Program-made: the position numbers and the translations under genes
Shown: positions 1-5,323 of the stretch, piece by piece
Layout: each line of letters starts with the position of its first letter
Position numbering within the stretch: position 1 is the first letter of the stretch
Notes under the pieces: model-generated
Databases searched by the model: none
Told to the model about the DNA's origin: nothing
Seen by the model: only the letters and a program-made list of their open reading frames with translations
NCBI GenBank assembly: GCA_900548125.1
Contig: URJN01000158.1
Location: forward strand, 1-5,452
Length of the DNA: 5,452 nt
Origin: an uncultured Eubacteriales bacterium
GTDB taxonomy: Bacteria; Bacillota; Clostridia; Christensenellales; Aristaeellaceae
Reading direction: 5' to 3'

Positions 1-9
1 ATGCGCATC

Positions 10-14
10 CCTCC
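10..14 (-). promoter_or_regulatory. Possible Shine-Dalgarno of a gene starting at the window edge
   Basis: The minus strand reads GGAGG followed by seven bases (GATGCGC) and then AT as the last two bases of the window. If the next base outside were G, an ATG would sit at an ideal 7-nt spacing. This fits the ECF-like promoter about 25-50 bases upstream. An ATG inside the window (minus strand, positions 8-6) begins only one base after GGAGG and is too close to be the preferred start. The downstream gene itself cannot be seen, so this is an inference. Confidence 0.4.
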
Positions 15-37
15 TCTCGCATTCCTTCTGATACTTA

Positions 38-64
38 GACGAATCACCCGGACAAAAAGTTCCC
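38..64 (-). promoter_or_regulatory. Candidate ECF sigma factor promoter, minus strand
   Basis: The minus strand carries GGGAAC (64-59), a 17-base spacer beginning with five T, and CGTC (41-38) followed by TAAG. This matches the general form of ECF-type promoters: an AAC-containing -35 element (sigma-E GGAACTT, Bacillus sigma-M/X TGWAAC) and a CGTC or TCTAA-like -10 element 16-17 bases away. Transcription would start near position 30 and give a short leader ending in a GGAGG at the window edge. Such promoters are often autoregulatory ahead of an ECF sigma gene or its target, but no such gene is visible here. The match is by eye. Confidence 0.5.
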
Positions 65-100
65 GAAAAAGCGGAAAAGATGAAGAGCGATTGGGGAGTG

Positions 101-127
101 GGGTACGCTGGGCTATCGCCCAGACCC
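101..127. repeat. Inverted repeat with bulge (hairpin)
   Basis: CTGGGC (108-113) and GCCCAG (118-123) form a 6-bp stem with loop TATC. The stem is extended by GGGT (101-104) pairing with ACCC (124-127) across a 3-base bulge (ACG). It has no adjacent T-run in either direction, so it is not a standard terminator. It stands one base from a second, perfect palindrome at 129-149, and the pair together look like a structured intergenic element. Function unknown. Confidence 0.6.
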
Positions 128-128
128 A

Positions 129-149
129 TTTGGGGACATTGTCCCCAAA
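129..149. repeat. Perfect 10-bp inverted repeat with one-base centre
   Basis: The arms TTTGGGGACA (129-138) and TGTCCCCAAA (140-149) are exact reverse complements around a single T at 139. With almost no loop this looks more like a dyad DNA site (operator) or part of a dispersed intergenic palindromic repeat than a good RNA hairpin. It lies between the gpmI terminator and the ECF-like promoter, so regulation of the outward gene is possible. Its identity as a repeat family cannot be tested within this single window. Confidence 0.65.
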
Positions 150-174
150 CCCCTTCTTCGCTTCGCGGCGGTTT

Positions 175-208
175 AAAAAACGCCGGCAAGGTTTAGCCCT
201 TGTCGGCG
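175..208 (-). terminator. Intrinsic terminator after gpmI
   Basis: In the minus-strand RNA an 11-bp stem (208-198 with 191-181) has one A-C mismatch at its sixth pair and a 6-base loop (GCUAAA). It is followed directly by six U (180-175). This is the classic Rho-independent layout, starting 21 bases after the gpmI stop. In the plus direction no T-run follows, so it acts for the glycolytic genes only. It marks the 3' end of the unit, and no enolase gene occurs before it. Confidence 0.92.
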
Positions 209-229
209 CAGCTTCATTCACAGAAGCAA

Positions 230-1756
230 TCAATCCTCAATGATGCTCTTACCGGTCATTTCCTTCGGCACAGGCAGACCGATATACGGCAGCATGGTCG
301 GCGCGATATCCGCCAGGCAGCCGCCCGCACGCAGTTTCACATTACCGCAGCCCGCCACGAGGAACGGAACCGGATTGGTGGTATGCGCGGTAAACGGCGT
401 ACCGTCGTCGTTCTCCATCTTATCGGCGTTACCGTGATCGGCGGTCAGGAACATGCAGCCGCCCATATTCTGAACAGCTTCCCAGACCTTCTCCACGCAC
501 GCATCGACCGCCTCAACCGCCTTGACAGCCGCATCAAACACGCCAGTATGACCGACCATGTCGCAGTTGGCAAAGTTCAGGATGATGACGTCATACTTAC
601 CGCTGCGGATGCGTGCCGCGCACTCATCGGCAACCTCATATGCGCTCATCTCCGGCTTGAGGTCATAAGTCGCAACCTTCGGGCTGGGGATGACCTTACG
701 ATCCTCGCCCTCATACGGTGCTTCCACGCCGCCGTTGAAGAAGAAGGTAACGTGTGCGTACTTTTCGGTTTCCGCGATGCGCAGCTGAGTCTTGCCGTTC
801 TTGGCGAGGTACTCACCCAGCACGTTGGTCAGCTCGACCGGCGGATACGCGACTTCGACATTCGGCATGGTTGCGTCATACTCCGCCATGCAGACATACT
901 GCACATGGAAACGACCATAGCGGCGCTCAAAGCCCTTGAAATCATCATCCACAAAGATGCGGGTAATCTGGCGTGCGCGATCCGGACGGAAGTTGATGAA
1001 CACAACCGTGTCGCCTTCCTGCACGCGGCCGCCTTCGCAGGTCACGCACGGCACGACGAACTCATCGGTCACGCCGTCGGCATAGCTCTTCTCGATGGCT
1101 TCCAGCGCGTTCGCGGCATGGTTGCCCTCGCCGTATACGAACGCGGCATACGCCTTTTCCTCACGATCCCAGTTGGAATCGCGGTCCATCGCGTAATAGC
1201 GTCCGGTGACGGTCGCGATTTCGCCGACGCCCAGCTCATCGAGCTTCTTCTGAAGATCGGTGAGGAAGCCCTTGCCGGAATGCGGGTCGGTATCGCGTCC
1301 ATCCATGATGCAATGGACATAGACCTTCTTCGCGCCCAGGTGCTTCGCCAAATCCAGCAGACCAAAGAGATGCTCGATGTGGCTGTGAACGCCGCCGGTG
1401 CCGAGCAGACCCATCAGGTGAATCGCCTTGCCCGCGTCGATTGCCGCACGCATATTGCGCACCAGCACATCGTTTTCCTTCATCGTGCCATCCATGATGG
1501 ACTTGGTAATCAGCGTCAGCTGCTGATAGACAATGCGGCCCGCGCCCATGTTGGTATGACCGACCTCGCTGTTGCCCATCTGCCCTTCCGGAAGACCGAC
1601 AGCCATGCCGGACGCCTGGATGGTGGTATACGGATAGGTTTCAAACAGCTTATCGAGGTTCGGCTTTTTCGCCGTAACGATTGCGTTGCCAAAGGTATGC
1701 TCCGGCACCCAGCCGAAGCCATCCATAATGCAAAGCAGAACAGGTTTCTTAGCCAT
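230..1756 (-). CDS. gpmI: 2,3-bisphosphoglycerate-independent phosphoglycerate mutase
   Basis: This enzyme interconverts 3-phosphoglycerate and 2-phosphoglycerate in the cytoplasm using two metal ions (usually Mn2+) and a phosphoserine intermediate. The 508-residue product has the usual length of about 510. Visible family motifs: LLCIMDGFG with metal ligand Asp12; GNSEVGHTNMGAGR with the catalytic serine at Ser63; GGVHSH (His124); MDGRDTDP (151-158); FRPDR (Arg257, Arg260); Lys332; NCDMVGHTG (Asp399, His403); TADHGNADKM (Asp440, His441); and AHTTNPVP (His458). All expected ligands are present. An in-frame ATG nine codons upstream (1783) was rejected because the start at 1756 has AAAGGAG five bases ahead and begins with the family-typical MAKKPVLL. 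It lies 158 bases downstream of tpiA and is closed by an intrinsic terminator. It is unrelated to the cofactor-dependent GpmA. Confidence 0.98.
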   Translation of the reverse strand: MAKKPVLLCIMDGFGWVPEHTFGNAIVTAKKPNLDKLFETYPYTTIQASGMAVGLPEGQMGNSEVGHTNMGAGRIVYQQLTLITKSIMDGTMKENDVLVRNMRAAIDAGKAIHLMGLLGTGGVHSHIEHLFGLLDLAKHLGAKKVYVHCIMDGRDTDPHSGKGFLTDLQKKLDELGVGEIATVTGRYYAMDRDSNWDREEKAYAAFVYGEGNHAANALEAIEKSYADGVTDEFVVPCVTCEGGRVQEGDTVVFINFRPDRARQITRIFVDDDFKGFERRYGRFHVQYVCMAEYDATMPNVEVAYPPVELTNVLGEYLAKNGKTQLRIAETEKYAHVTFFFNGGVEAPYEGEDRKVIPSPKVATYDLKPEMSAYEVADECAARIRSGKYDVIILNFANCDMVGHTGVFDAAVKAVEAVDACVEKVWEAVQNMGGCMFLTADHGNADKMENDDGTPFTAHTTNPVPFLVAGCGNVKLRAGGCLADIAPTMLPYIGLPVPKEMTGKSIIED

Positions 1757-1761
1757 AATTG

Positions 1762-1768
1762 CTCCTTT
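1762..1768 (-). promoter_or_regulatory. Ribosome binding site of gpmI
   Basis: AAAGGAG on the minus strand ends five bases before the ATG at 1756. It supports that start over the in-frame ATG at 1783. I found no convincing sigma-A -35/-10 pair on the minus strand between tpiA and this site, so gpmI is probably read from upstream. Confidence 0.9.
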
Positions 1769-1872
1769 ACTGTAACCGAGCAAATCCTGCGCAAAAGGAA
1801 CGCTTGGGACGCTGCTTCACGCCCAGCAAAACGTCACGATTGTGCAGTTTCAGGAATTTACGAATGGATTAC

Positions 1873-1909
1873 AAAAATCGGAAATCCGGGGCAAAGCCCC
1901 GCTCTTTCC
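1873..1909 (-). terminator. Terminator-like hairpin between tpiA and gpmI
   Basis: In the minus-strand RNA, GGAAA (1909-1905) pairs with UUUCC (1884-1880) and CGGGGC (1901-1896) pairs with GCCCCG (1892-1887), with a small internal loop and a UUU apical loop. Two bases (GA) separate the stem from five U (1877-1873). It begins six bases after the tpiA stop. The structure could terminate part of the transcripts (attenuation) or protect the 3' end of a pgk-tpiA mRNA. Because no promoter for gpmI was found, full termination here seems unlikely. Confidence 0.5.
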
Positions 1910-1914
1910 CCCGA

Positions 1915-2664
1915 TTAAGCGTCGAAATGAACGACCTTGGAGAAGTCCTCAGCCTTCAGGGACGCGCCGCCGATCAGACCGCCGTCGATTTCGCTCTGCG
2001 CCATCAGACCCTTGCAGTTCTTCGGGTTCATGGAGCCGCCGTACTGGATGCGCACATCGTCCGCCGCATCGCCGTAAGCAGAGCGAACCGCCTCACGGAT
2101 GACGCCGATGGTCTCGTTCGCCTGCTCGTCGGTCGCGGTCAGACCGGTTCCGATTGCCCAGACCGGCTCATACGCGATGACCACATTGCGAACCTCGTCC
2201 GCAGTCAGACCGGACAGCGCAATCAGCGTCTGGTAGGAAACCAGCGCGTTGGTGTAGCCCGCCTCGCGCTCTTCCTTCTTCTCGCCGACGCAGACGATCG
2301 GGGTCAGACCCGCCTTGACGGCGGCAAGCGTGCGCAGGTTGACGGTCGCATCGGTCTCGCCGAAATACTGACGGCGCTCGCTGTGACCGAGAATGACGTA
2401 TTCCACGCCGGATTCCTTGAGCATCGCCGCGCTCAGCTCGCCGGTAAACGCGCCGGACTCTTTCCAGTGCATGTTCTCCGCGCCGAGCTTGATGTTCGTG
2501 CCCTTGATGACCTCGCTCACCGCGGCAAAGTCAACGGCAGGGGTGCAGACGACAACGTCGCACGCCGCGTCCTTCACCAGCGGAACGAGCGCGGAAACAA
2601 GCTCACGCGCCTCGCTGGGGGTCTTGTTCATCTTCCAGTTACCGGCAATAATCGGCTTACGCAT
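1915..2664 (-). CDS. tpiA: Triosephosphate isomerase
   Basis: TpiA is a cytoplasmic TIM-barrel enzyme, usually a homodimer, that interconverts dihydroxyacetone phosphate and glyceraldehyde-3-phosphate. The product of 249 residues matches the normal length of about 250. Signature features: GNWKMN with substrate-binding Asn9 and Lys11; GHSERR with the catalytic His94; AYEPVWAIGTG with the catalytic base Glu166 and the flexible lid loop; and YGGSMNPKN (208-216) plus GGASL (232-236), which bind the phosphate. The reading frame is open 27 codons further upstream, but that extension runs through a strong hairpin and has no ribosome site. Two ATGs (2670 and 2664) share the same AGGAGG. I chose 2664 because its spacing is nine bases rather than three and MRKPIIAGNWKMNK is the family-typical N-terminus. 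It follows pgk after 151 bases. Confidence 0.98.
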   Translation of the reverse strand: MRKPIIAGNWKMNKTPSEARELVSALVPLVKDAACDVVVCTPAVDFAAVSEVIKGTNIKLGAENMHWKESGAFTGELSAAMLKESGVEYVILGHSERRQYFGETDATVNLRTLAAVKAGLTPIVCVGEKKEEREAGYTNALVSYQTLIALSGLTADEVRNVVIAYEPVWAIGTGLTATDEQANETIGVIREAVRSAYGDAADDVRIQYGGSMNPKNCKGLMAQSEIDGGLIGGASLKAEDFSKVVHFDA

Positions 2665-2673
2665 AACCATTTT

Positions 2674-2679
2674 CCTCCT
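2674..2679 (-). promoter_or_regulatory. Ribosome binding site of tpiA
   Basis: A perfect AGGAGG on the minus strand ends nine bases before the ATG at 2664 and three bases before an alternative ATG at 2670. The latter would only add Met-Val. It lies 10 bases downstream of the base of the strong 2690-2720 hairpin, which could influence access of ribosomes. Confidence 0.9.
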
Positions 2680-2689
2680 CATCATAAAT

Positions 2690-2720
2690 GCCCCGGACGA
2701 CCCCAAGGGTCGCCCAGGGC
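2690..2720 (-). ncRNA. 14-bp mRNA hairpin in the pgk-tpiA spacer
   Basis: The minus-strand RNA forms an uninterrupted 14-bp stem (2720-2707 with 2703-2690) with a UUG loop. Two of the pairs (2716-2694 and 2713-2697) are G-U wobbles in the minus-strand RNA but C-A mismatches on the plus strand, which suggests that folding of the operon mRNA matters. No U-run follows, only AUUUAUGAUG, so it is a poor intrinsic terminator. Likely roles are an RNA processing or stabilising element between pgk and tpiA, or translational tuning of tpiA. This is a cis structure within the mRNA, not a separate RNA gene. Confidence 0.6.
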
Positions 2721-2763
2721 GATGCAATGTTCTTTTGCGCCGCACATCTGCCGCCGCGCCTGC

Positions 2764-2779
2764 GCCGTATTCCTACGGC
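2764..2779 (-). ncRNA. Small 6-bp hairpin downstream of pgk
   Basis: GCCGUA (minus strand 2779-2774 complement side) and UACGGC form a 6-bp stem closed by a GGAA loop, which is a GNRA-type tetraloop in the minus-strand RNA. A 5-bp CAAAG/CTTTG stem abuts and overlaps it at 2779-2791, so the two may be alternatives. It has no U-run. It is part of the structured 3' region of pgk, and its role is unknown. Confidence 0.35.
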
Positions 2780-2815
2780 AAAGCCGCTTTGGCTGTGCGT
2801 ATGACCTGATGTCGC

Positions 2816-4018
2816 TTACTTTTCGTCGAGGCAGGCAACGCCCGGAAGCACCTTGCCCTCGAGATATTCAAGGGAAGCACCGCCGCCGGTGGAGATATGG
2901 GTCATCTTGTCGCCCAGACCCATCTGCTCAACAGCCGCCGCAGAGTCGCCGCCGCCGATGATGGTCACAGCGTCGCTGTCCGCCATCGCCTGAGCGACAG
3001 CCAGCGTGCCGGCAGCCAGCGTCGGGTTCTCGAACACGCCCATCGGGCCGTTCCAGATGACCGTCTTGGCTTCCTTGACAGCCGCCGCATACAGCTCGCA
3101 GGTCTTCGGGCCGATATCGCAGCCTTCCATGTCCGCCGGAATCTTGTCCGCGTCAACCGTCACGGTTTCCACAGCCGCGTCGATCGGATCCGGGAAATCC
3201 TTGATGCAGACGATGTCGATCGGGAGCAGGAGCTTGATGCCCTTCTCATCCGCCTTCGCCATCATGTTTCTGCAGTATTCAATCTTGCTCTCGTCCAGCA
3301 GGCTCTTGCCCACGCCGTAGCCCATCGCGTTGAGGAAGGTGTACGCCATGCCGCCGCCGATGATGAGGGTATCGACCTTCTCAAGCAGGTTGTCGATGAC
3401 GTTCAGCTTGTCAGCGATCTTCGCGCCGCCCAGAACGGCAACGAACGGACGCTCCGGATTCTCCAGTGCCTTGCCCATGATATCCAGCTCTTTGCCGATG
3501 AGGTAACCGGCAACGCACGGAGACAGGAACTTGGTCACACCCTCGGTGGAGCAGTGAGCACGGTGGCAGGAGCCGAACGCATCATCCACATAGCAATCCG
3601 CCAGGGAAGCAAGCTCCTTGGAGAACTCCTCGATGTTCTTGGTTTCTTCCTTGCGGAAGCGGGTGTTCTGGAGCAGCACCACGTCGCCGTCCTTCATCGC
3701 GGCAACGGCAGCCTTCGCGTTCTCGCCGACAACGTTGTCGTCATCCGCGAACACAACCGGCTTGCCCAGGTACTCGGAGAGACGCTCGGCAACGGGCGCG
3801 AGGGAGAACTTGGCTTCCGGGCCGTTCTTCGGCTTGCCCAGATGGCTGCAAAGGATCACCTTGCCGCCGTCCGCGATCAGCTTCTTAATGGTCGGCAGCG
3901 CAGCAACGATACGCTTATCGTTGGTGATCTTGCCATCCTTCATCGGAACATTGAAATCGCAGCGCACAAGCACTTTTTTGCCGGCGACCTGAATGTCGTC
4001 AACGGTCTTTTTCGCCAT
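2816..4018 (-). CDS. pgk: Phosphoglycerate kinase
   Basis: Pgk transfers phosphate from 1,3-bisphosphoglycerate to ADP, making ATP and 3-phosphoglycerate. It is a cytoplasmic two-domain monomer. The product has 400 residues, as expected. N-terminal domain motifs: VRCDFNVP (18-25) for 3-phosphoglycerate; SHLGKPK (58-64); NTRFRKEE (118-125); and DDAFGSCHRAHCST (145-158). C-terminal nucleotide-binding motifs: GGAKIADK (197-204); IIGGGMAYTF (219-228); WNGPMGVFE (322-330); and the glycine-rich GGGDSAAA (355-362) and STGGGASLEYLEGK (376-389). The SC pair in DAFGSCHRAH, usually TA, is a mild variant. An in-frame ATG at 4033 was rejected because the GGAGG lies downstream of it and eight bases ahead of the ATG at 4018. 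It has its own promoter upstream and sits directly after cggR, where gapA would usually be. Confidence 0.99.
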   Translation of the reverse strand: MAKKTVDDIQVAGKKVLVRCDFNVPMKDGKITNDKRIVAALPTIKKLIADGGKVILCSHLGKPKNGPEAKFSLAPVAERLSEYLGKPVVFADDDNVVGENAKAAVAAMKDGDVVLLQNTRFRKEETKNIEEFSKELASLADCYVDDAFGSCHRAHCSTEGVTKFLSPCVAGYLIGKELDIMGKALENPERPFVAVLGGAKIADKLNVIDNLLEKVDTLIIGGGMAYTFLNAMGYGVGKSLLDESKIEYCRNMMAKADEKGIKLLLPIDIVCIKDFPDPIDAAVETVTVDADKIPADMEGCDIGPKTCELYAAAVKEAKTVIWNGPMGVFENPTLAAGTLAVAQAMADSDAVTIIGGGDSAAAVEQMGLGDKMTHISTGGGASLEYLEGKVLPGVACLDEK

Positions 4019-4026
4019 GGGTAATT

Positions 4027-4031
4027 CCTCC
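4027..4031 (-). promoter_or_regulatory. Ribosome binding site of pgk
   Basis: GGAGG on the minus strand ends eight bases before the ATG at 4018. It decides the start, because the in-frame ATG at 4033 precedes the site and has no ribosome binding sequence of its own. Confidence 0.9.
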
Positions 4032-4084
4032 ATTTCAACTTGGTTCCAATTGATTGGGTTTCCACGATAGAAAGGGTTTTATAT

Positions 4085-4102
4085 CCTCCGAATGGACGGA
4101 GG
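4085..4102 (-). ncRNA. 6-bp hairpin in the pgk leader
   Basis: CCUCCG (4102-4097) pairs with CGGAGG (4090-4085) around a 6-base loop in the minus-strand RNA. The 3' arm contains GGAGG, so the stem hides a decoy Shine-Dalgarno that has no start codon at a useful distance. It belongs to the ~150-nt leader of pgk. No known riboswitch class was recognised in the leader. Confidence 0.45.
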
Positions 4103-4141
4103 GAGAAAGCCGCGGGATGCACGGCGTTTCAAACCTTCTGC

Positions 4142-4164
4142 CGATAAAGCAGTCCGCCTTATCG
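4142..4164 (-). ncRNA. 5'-terminal stem-loop of the pgk mRNA
   Basis: In the minus-strand RNA, CGAUAAGGC (4164-4156) pairs with GCUUUAUCG (4150-4142), a 9-bp stem with loop GGACU. One pair is a G-U wobble that would be an A-C mismatch on the opposite strand. The stem begins only about three bases after the predicted transcription start (~4167). Stem-loops at the extreme 5' end are known to protect mRNAs from decay, and one stabilises the processed gapA-operon mRNA of B. subtilis. A stabilising role here is inferred by analogy. Confidence 0.55.
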
Positions 4165-4173
4165 AACATCCCT

Positions 4174-4202
4174 AGTGTAGCATTTTTTGCCGAGATTGTC
4201 AA
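4174..4202 (-). promoter_or_regulatory. Strong sigma-A promoter for pgk-tpiA-gpmI
   Basis: The minus strand has a perfect -35 TTGACA (4202-4197), a 17-base spacer and a -10 TACACT (4179-4174) preceded by TGC, an extended -10. The spacer ends with a run of six A just before TGC. The predicted start is near 4167, giving a leader of about 150 nt. This promoter lies in the gap after cggR and would allow the three enzymes to be expressed independently of the cggR promoter. Confidence 0.88.
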
Positions 4203-4205
4203 AGA

Positions 4206-4215
4206 TTTGCGCAAA
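4206..4215. promoter_or_regulatory. Palindrome upstream of the pgk -35 element
   Basis: TTTGCGCAAA is a perfect 10-bp palindrome ending three bases upstream of the -35 element, centred about 43 bases before the predicted transcription start. That is a usual place for an activator or repressor site. It does not match the CggR or CcpA consensus. A related partial sequence (TTTTGCGCAGG on the minus strand) occurs ahead of gpmI at about 1786-1796. This is a weak candidate operator. Confidence 0.3.
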
Positions 4216-4266
4216 GAACTCCGCTGACTGACGAAAATCTTTCCGTCCTGCGGCGGTTTTTAACTC

Positions 4267-5295
4267 TTACGCCCGCAAAAGCTCCATCATCCGCAGGGCC
4301 GCGCCTTCGTCTGCGACCAGCAGCTTGTGCGGATGATGCGCACAGACTGCCAGAATCGCCTCCGCCTTGGCGCGTCCCGCGGCGACCGCAGCGGCGCGGT
4401 TCTTCCTGCCGATGTCCTCGGGCCGAATCGCCAGCGACGAGCCGCCGCCGACCACGCGCCCCTGCGCGTTGATATAGAAGCCCAGTGCCTCGGCGACCGC
4501 GCCCTCCTGCGCGAGCCTGTCCCGCTCGGACGCACTCAGCCCGCGCCTCTGTGCCAGCTCCATCGCCCGCCCGATGCCATAAAGAAATACATCCGCATGG
4601 CGAACCAGCTCCAGCGGCTCGCGCACCTGCGGCAGACGCGCCAGCTCATCCGCCGCCGCGCCGCTCAACCCATCGGGCAGATGCAGAAAGCGATAATACC
4701 CGCCCAGCTTTTGGGCAAACCGTTCGGCAACGGTATTCGCCTGCGTGCTGACGCCGCCGCCCACGCCGCCCTGCGCGGGCACGACCGTGATCTCCATCGG
4801 CGCGGCAACGGAAATCGCCTCCGCCGTCAGCGCAACGGTTCGCCCGCCCGTGACCGCCATGACATGCGCATCCTGCAAGAGAAAGCGAATCTGCCGCGCC
4901 GCCGCGCGCGCCACTTCTTCCATCACGCCCGAATCAATGTCCGCATCGCCGCGAACGACGCAGACCCGTTCCACATTCAGCCTTTGCGACAGCGTCAGCT
5001 CGATGCCGGAAAGCGTCCGCCTGCCGCCGCTGATTGCGCGCGCTGTTTCAACTAAATTCTGCCCCTGCGTCGTCAATTCCATGCCCGACGCGCTCTGCGT
5101 CAGACATCCGGCGCGCTTGAGGGCTTCCGCCGCCGCGCGGACTTCTCTTTCCGCCAGATGCAGCCTTGCCGCAAGCGCACGCCTTCCAATCGGCTCCAAC
5201 GCGGCGACACGCTCCAAGATGAGCGCGCGCAGCTCAACTTCATCCATCAAATCCGGCGCAATCTGCGCCAGTGTATTTAAAATCGACGTATCCAT
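4267..5295 (-). CDS. cggR: Central glycolytic genes regulator (SorC/DeoR-type repressor)
   Basis: CggR is a DNA-binding repressor of glycolytic genes whose activity is relieved by fructose-1,6-bisphosphate. The product of 342 residues is close to the 340 of B. subtilis CggR. A winged helix-turn-helix spans about residues 20-65 (EPIGRRALAARLHLAEREVR is the core), and the rest is the SorC-type sugar-phosphate-binding domain. Matching segments include VMAVTGGRT (145-153), VVPAQGGVG (171-179), TQANTVAERFA (184-194), YGIGRAMELAQRR (239-251), EALGFYINAQG (269-279), GRAKAEAI (307-314) and VADEGAA (327-333). Upstream in-frame ATGs at 5370, 5337 and 5310 lie before or inside the promoter and operator region or lack a ribosome site. 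The start at 5295 has GGAG nine bases ahead. It is separated from pgk by 248 bases, with no gapA between. Self-regulation is likely, given the operator-like repeats upstream. Confidence 0.95.
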   Translation of the reverse strand: MDTSILNTLAQIAPDLMDEVELRALILERVAALEPIGRRALAARLHLAEREVRAAAEALKRAGCLTQSASGMELTTQGQNLVETARAISGGRRTLSGIELTLSQRLNVERVCVVRGDADIDSGVMEEVARAAARQIRFLLQDAHVMAVTGGRTVALTAEAISVAAPMEITVVPAQGGVGGGVSTQANTVAERFAQKLGGYYRFLHLPDGLSGAAADELARLPQVREPLELVRHADVFLYGIGRAMELAQRRGLSASERDRLAQEGAVAEALGFYINAQGRVVGGGSSLAIRPEDIGRKNRAAAVAAGRAKAEAILAVCAHHPHKLLVADEGAALRMMELLRA

Positions 5296-5304
5296 AATAT
5301 TCCG

Positions 5305-5308
5305 CTCC
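5305..5308 (-). promoter_or_regulatory. Ribosome binding site of cggR
   Basis: GGAG on the minus strand lies nine bases before the ATG at 5295. It is weaker than the AGGAGG-type sites of the enzyme genes, as fits a regulator made in low amounts. It favours the 5295 start over the ATG at 5310. Confidence 0.65.
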
Positions 5309-5323
5309 ATGCGGGCTGATTTT

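Noticed and set aside
1..243. An 80-codon plus-strand open frame at the left edge
   Set aside because: It runs through the palindromes and the gpmI terminator, has no visible ribosome site, and its start lies at the edge. The non-coding interpretation explains the stretch better.
1757..1872. A sigma-A promoter for gpmI
   Set aside because: The best candidates (for example TTGCGC with TACAGT) have a 14-base spacer and poor -10 matches, so I do not claim a promoter.
200..1918. A 572-codon open frame on the plus strand opposite gpmI
   Set aside because: It mirrors gpmI. The lack of plus-strand stops follows from the gene avoiding TTA, CTA and TCA codons. The product is a low-complexity His/Arg/Ala-rich sequence with no recognisable domain.
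1759..2961. A 400-codon plus-strand open frame opposite tpiA and its flanks
   Set aside because: It spans two spacers and parts of two genes antisense, contains no known motif, and gpmI, tpiA and pgk signatures on the other strand are unambiguous.
2897..4024. A 375-codon plus-strand open frame opposite pgk
   Set aside because: It is an antisense shadow of the highly codon-biased pgk gene, without recognisable domains.
3940..4122. A 60-codon minus-strand frame starting with GTG in the pgk leader
   Set aside because: No Shine-Dalgarno precedes the GTG and most of the frame overlaps pgk out of phase. It is not supported as a leader peptide.
4019..4173. A metabolite riboswitch in the pgk leader
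   Set aside because: The leader has two simple hairpins but none of the conserved cores of riboswitch classes I know, and no terminator/antiterminator pair.
4203..4266. A terminator between cggR and the pgk promoter
   Set aside because: Only short, imperfect complementarities such as CCG/CGG were seen, with no stem followed by a T-run on the minus strand. Read-through from cggR into pgk remains possible.
4327..5055. A 242-codon plus-strand open frame opposite cggR
   Set aside because: It is an Arg/Ala-rich antisense shadow caused by the GC-rich codons of cggR.
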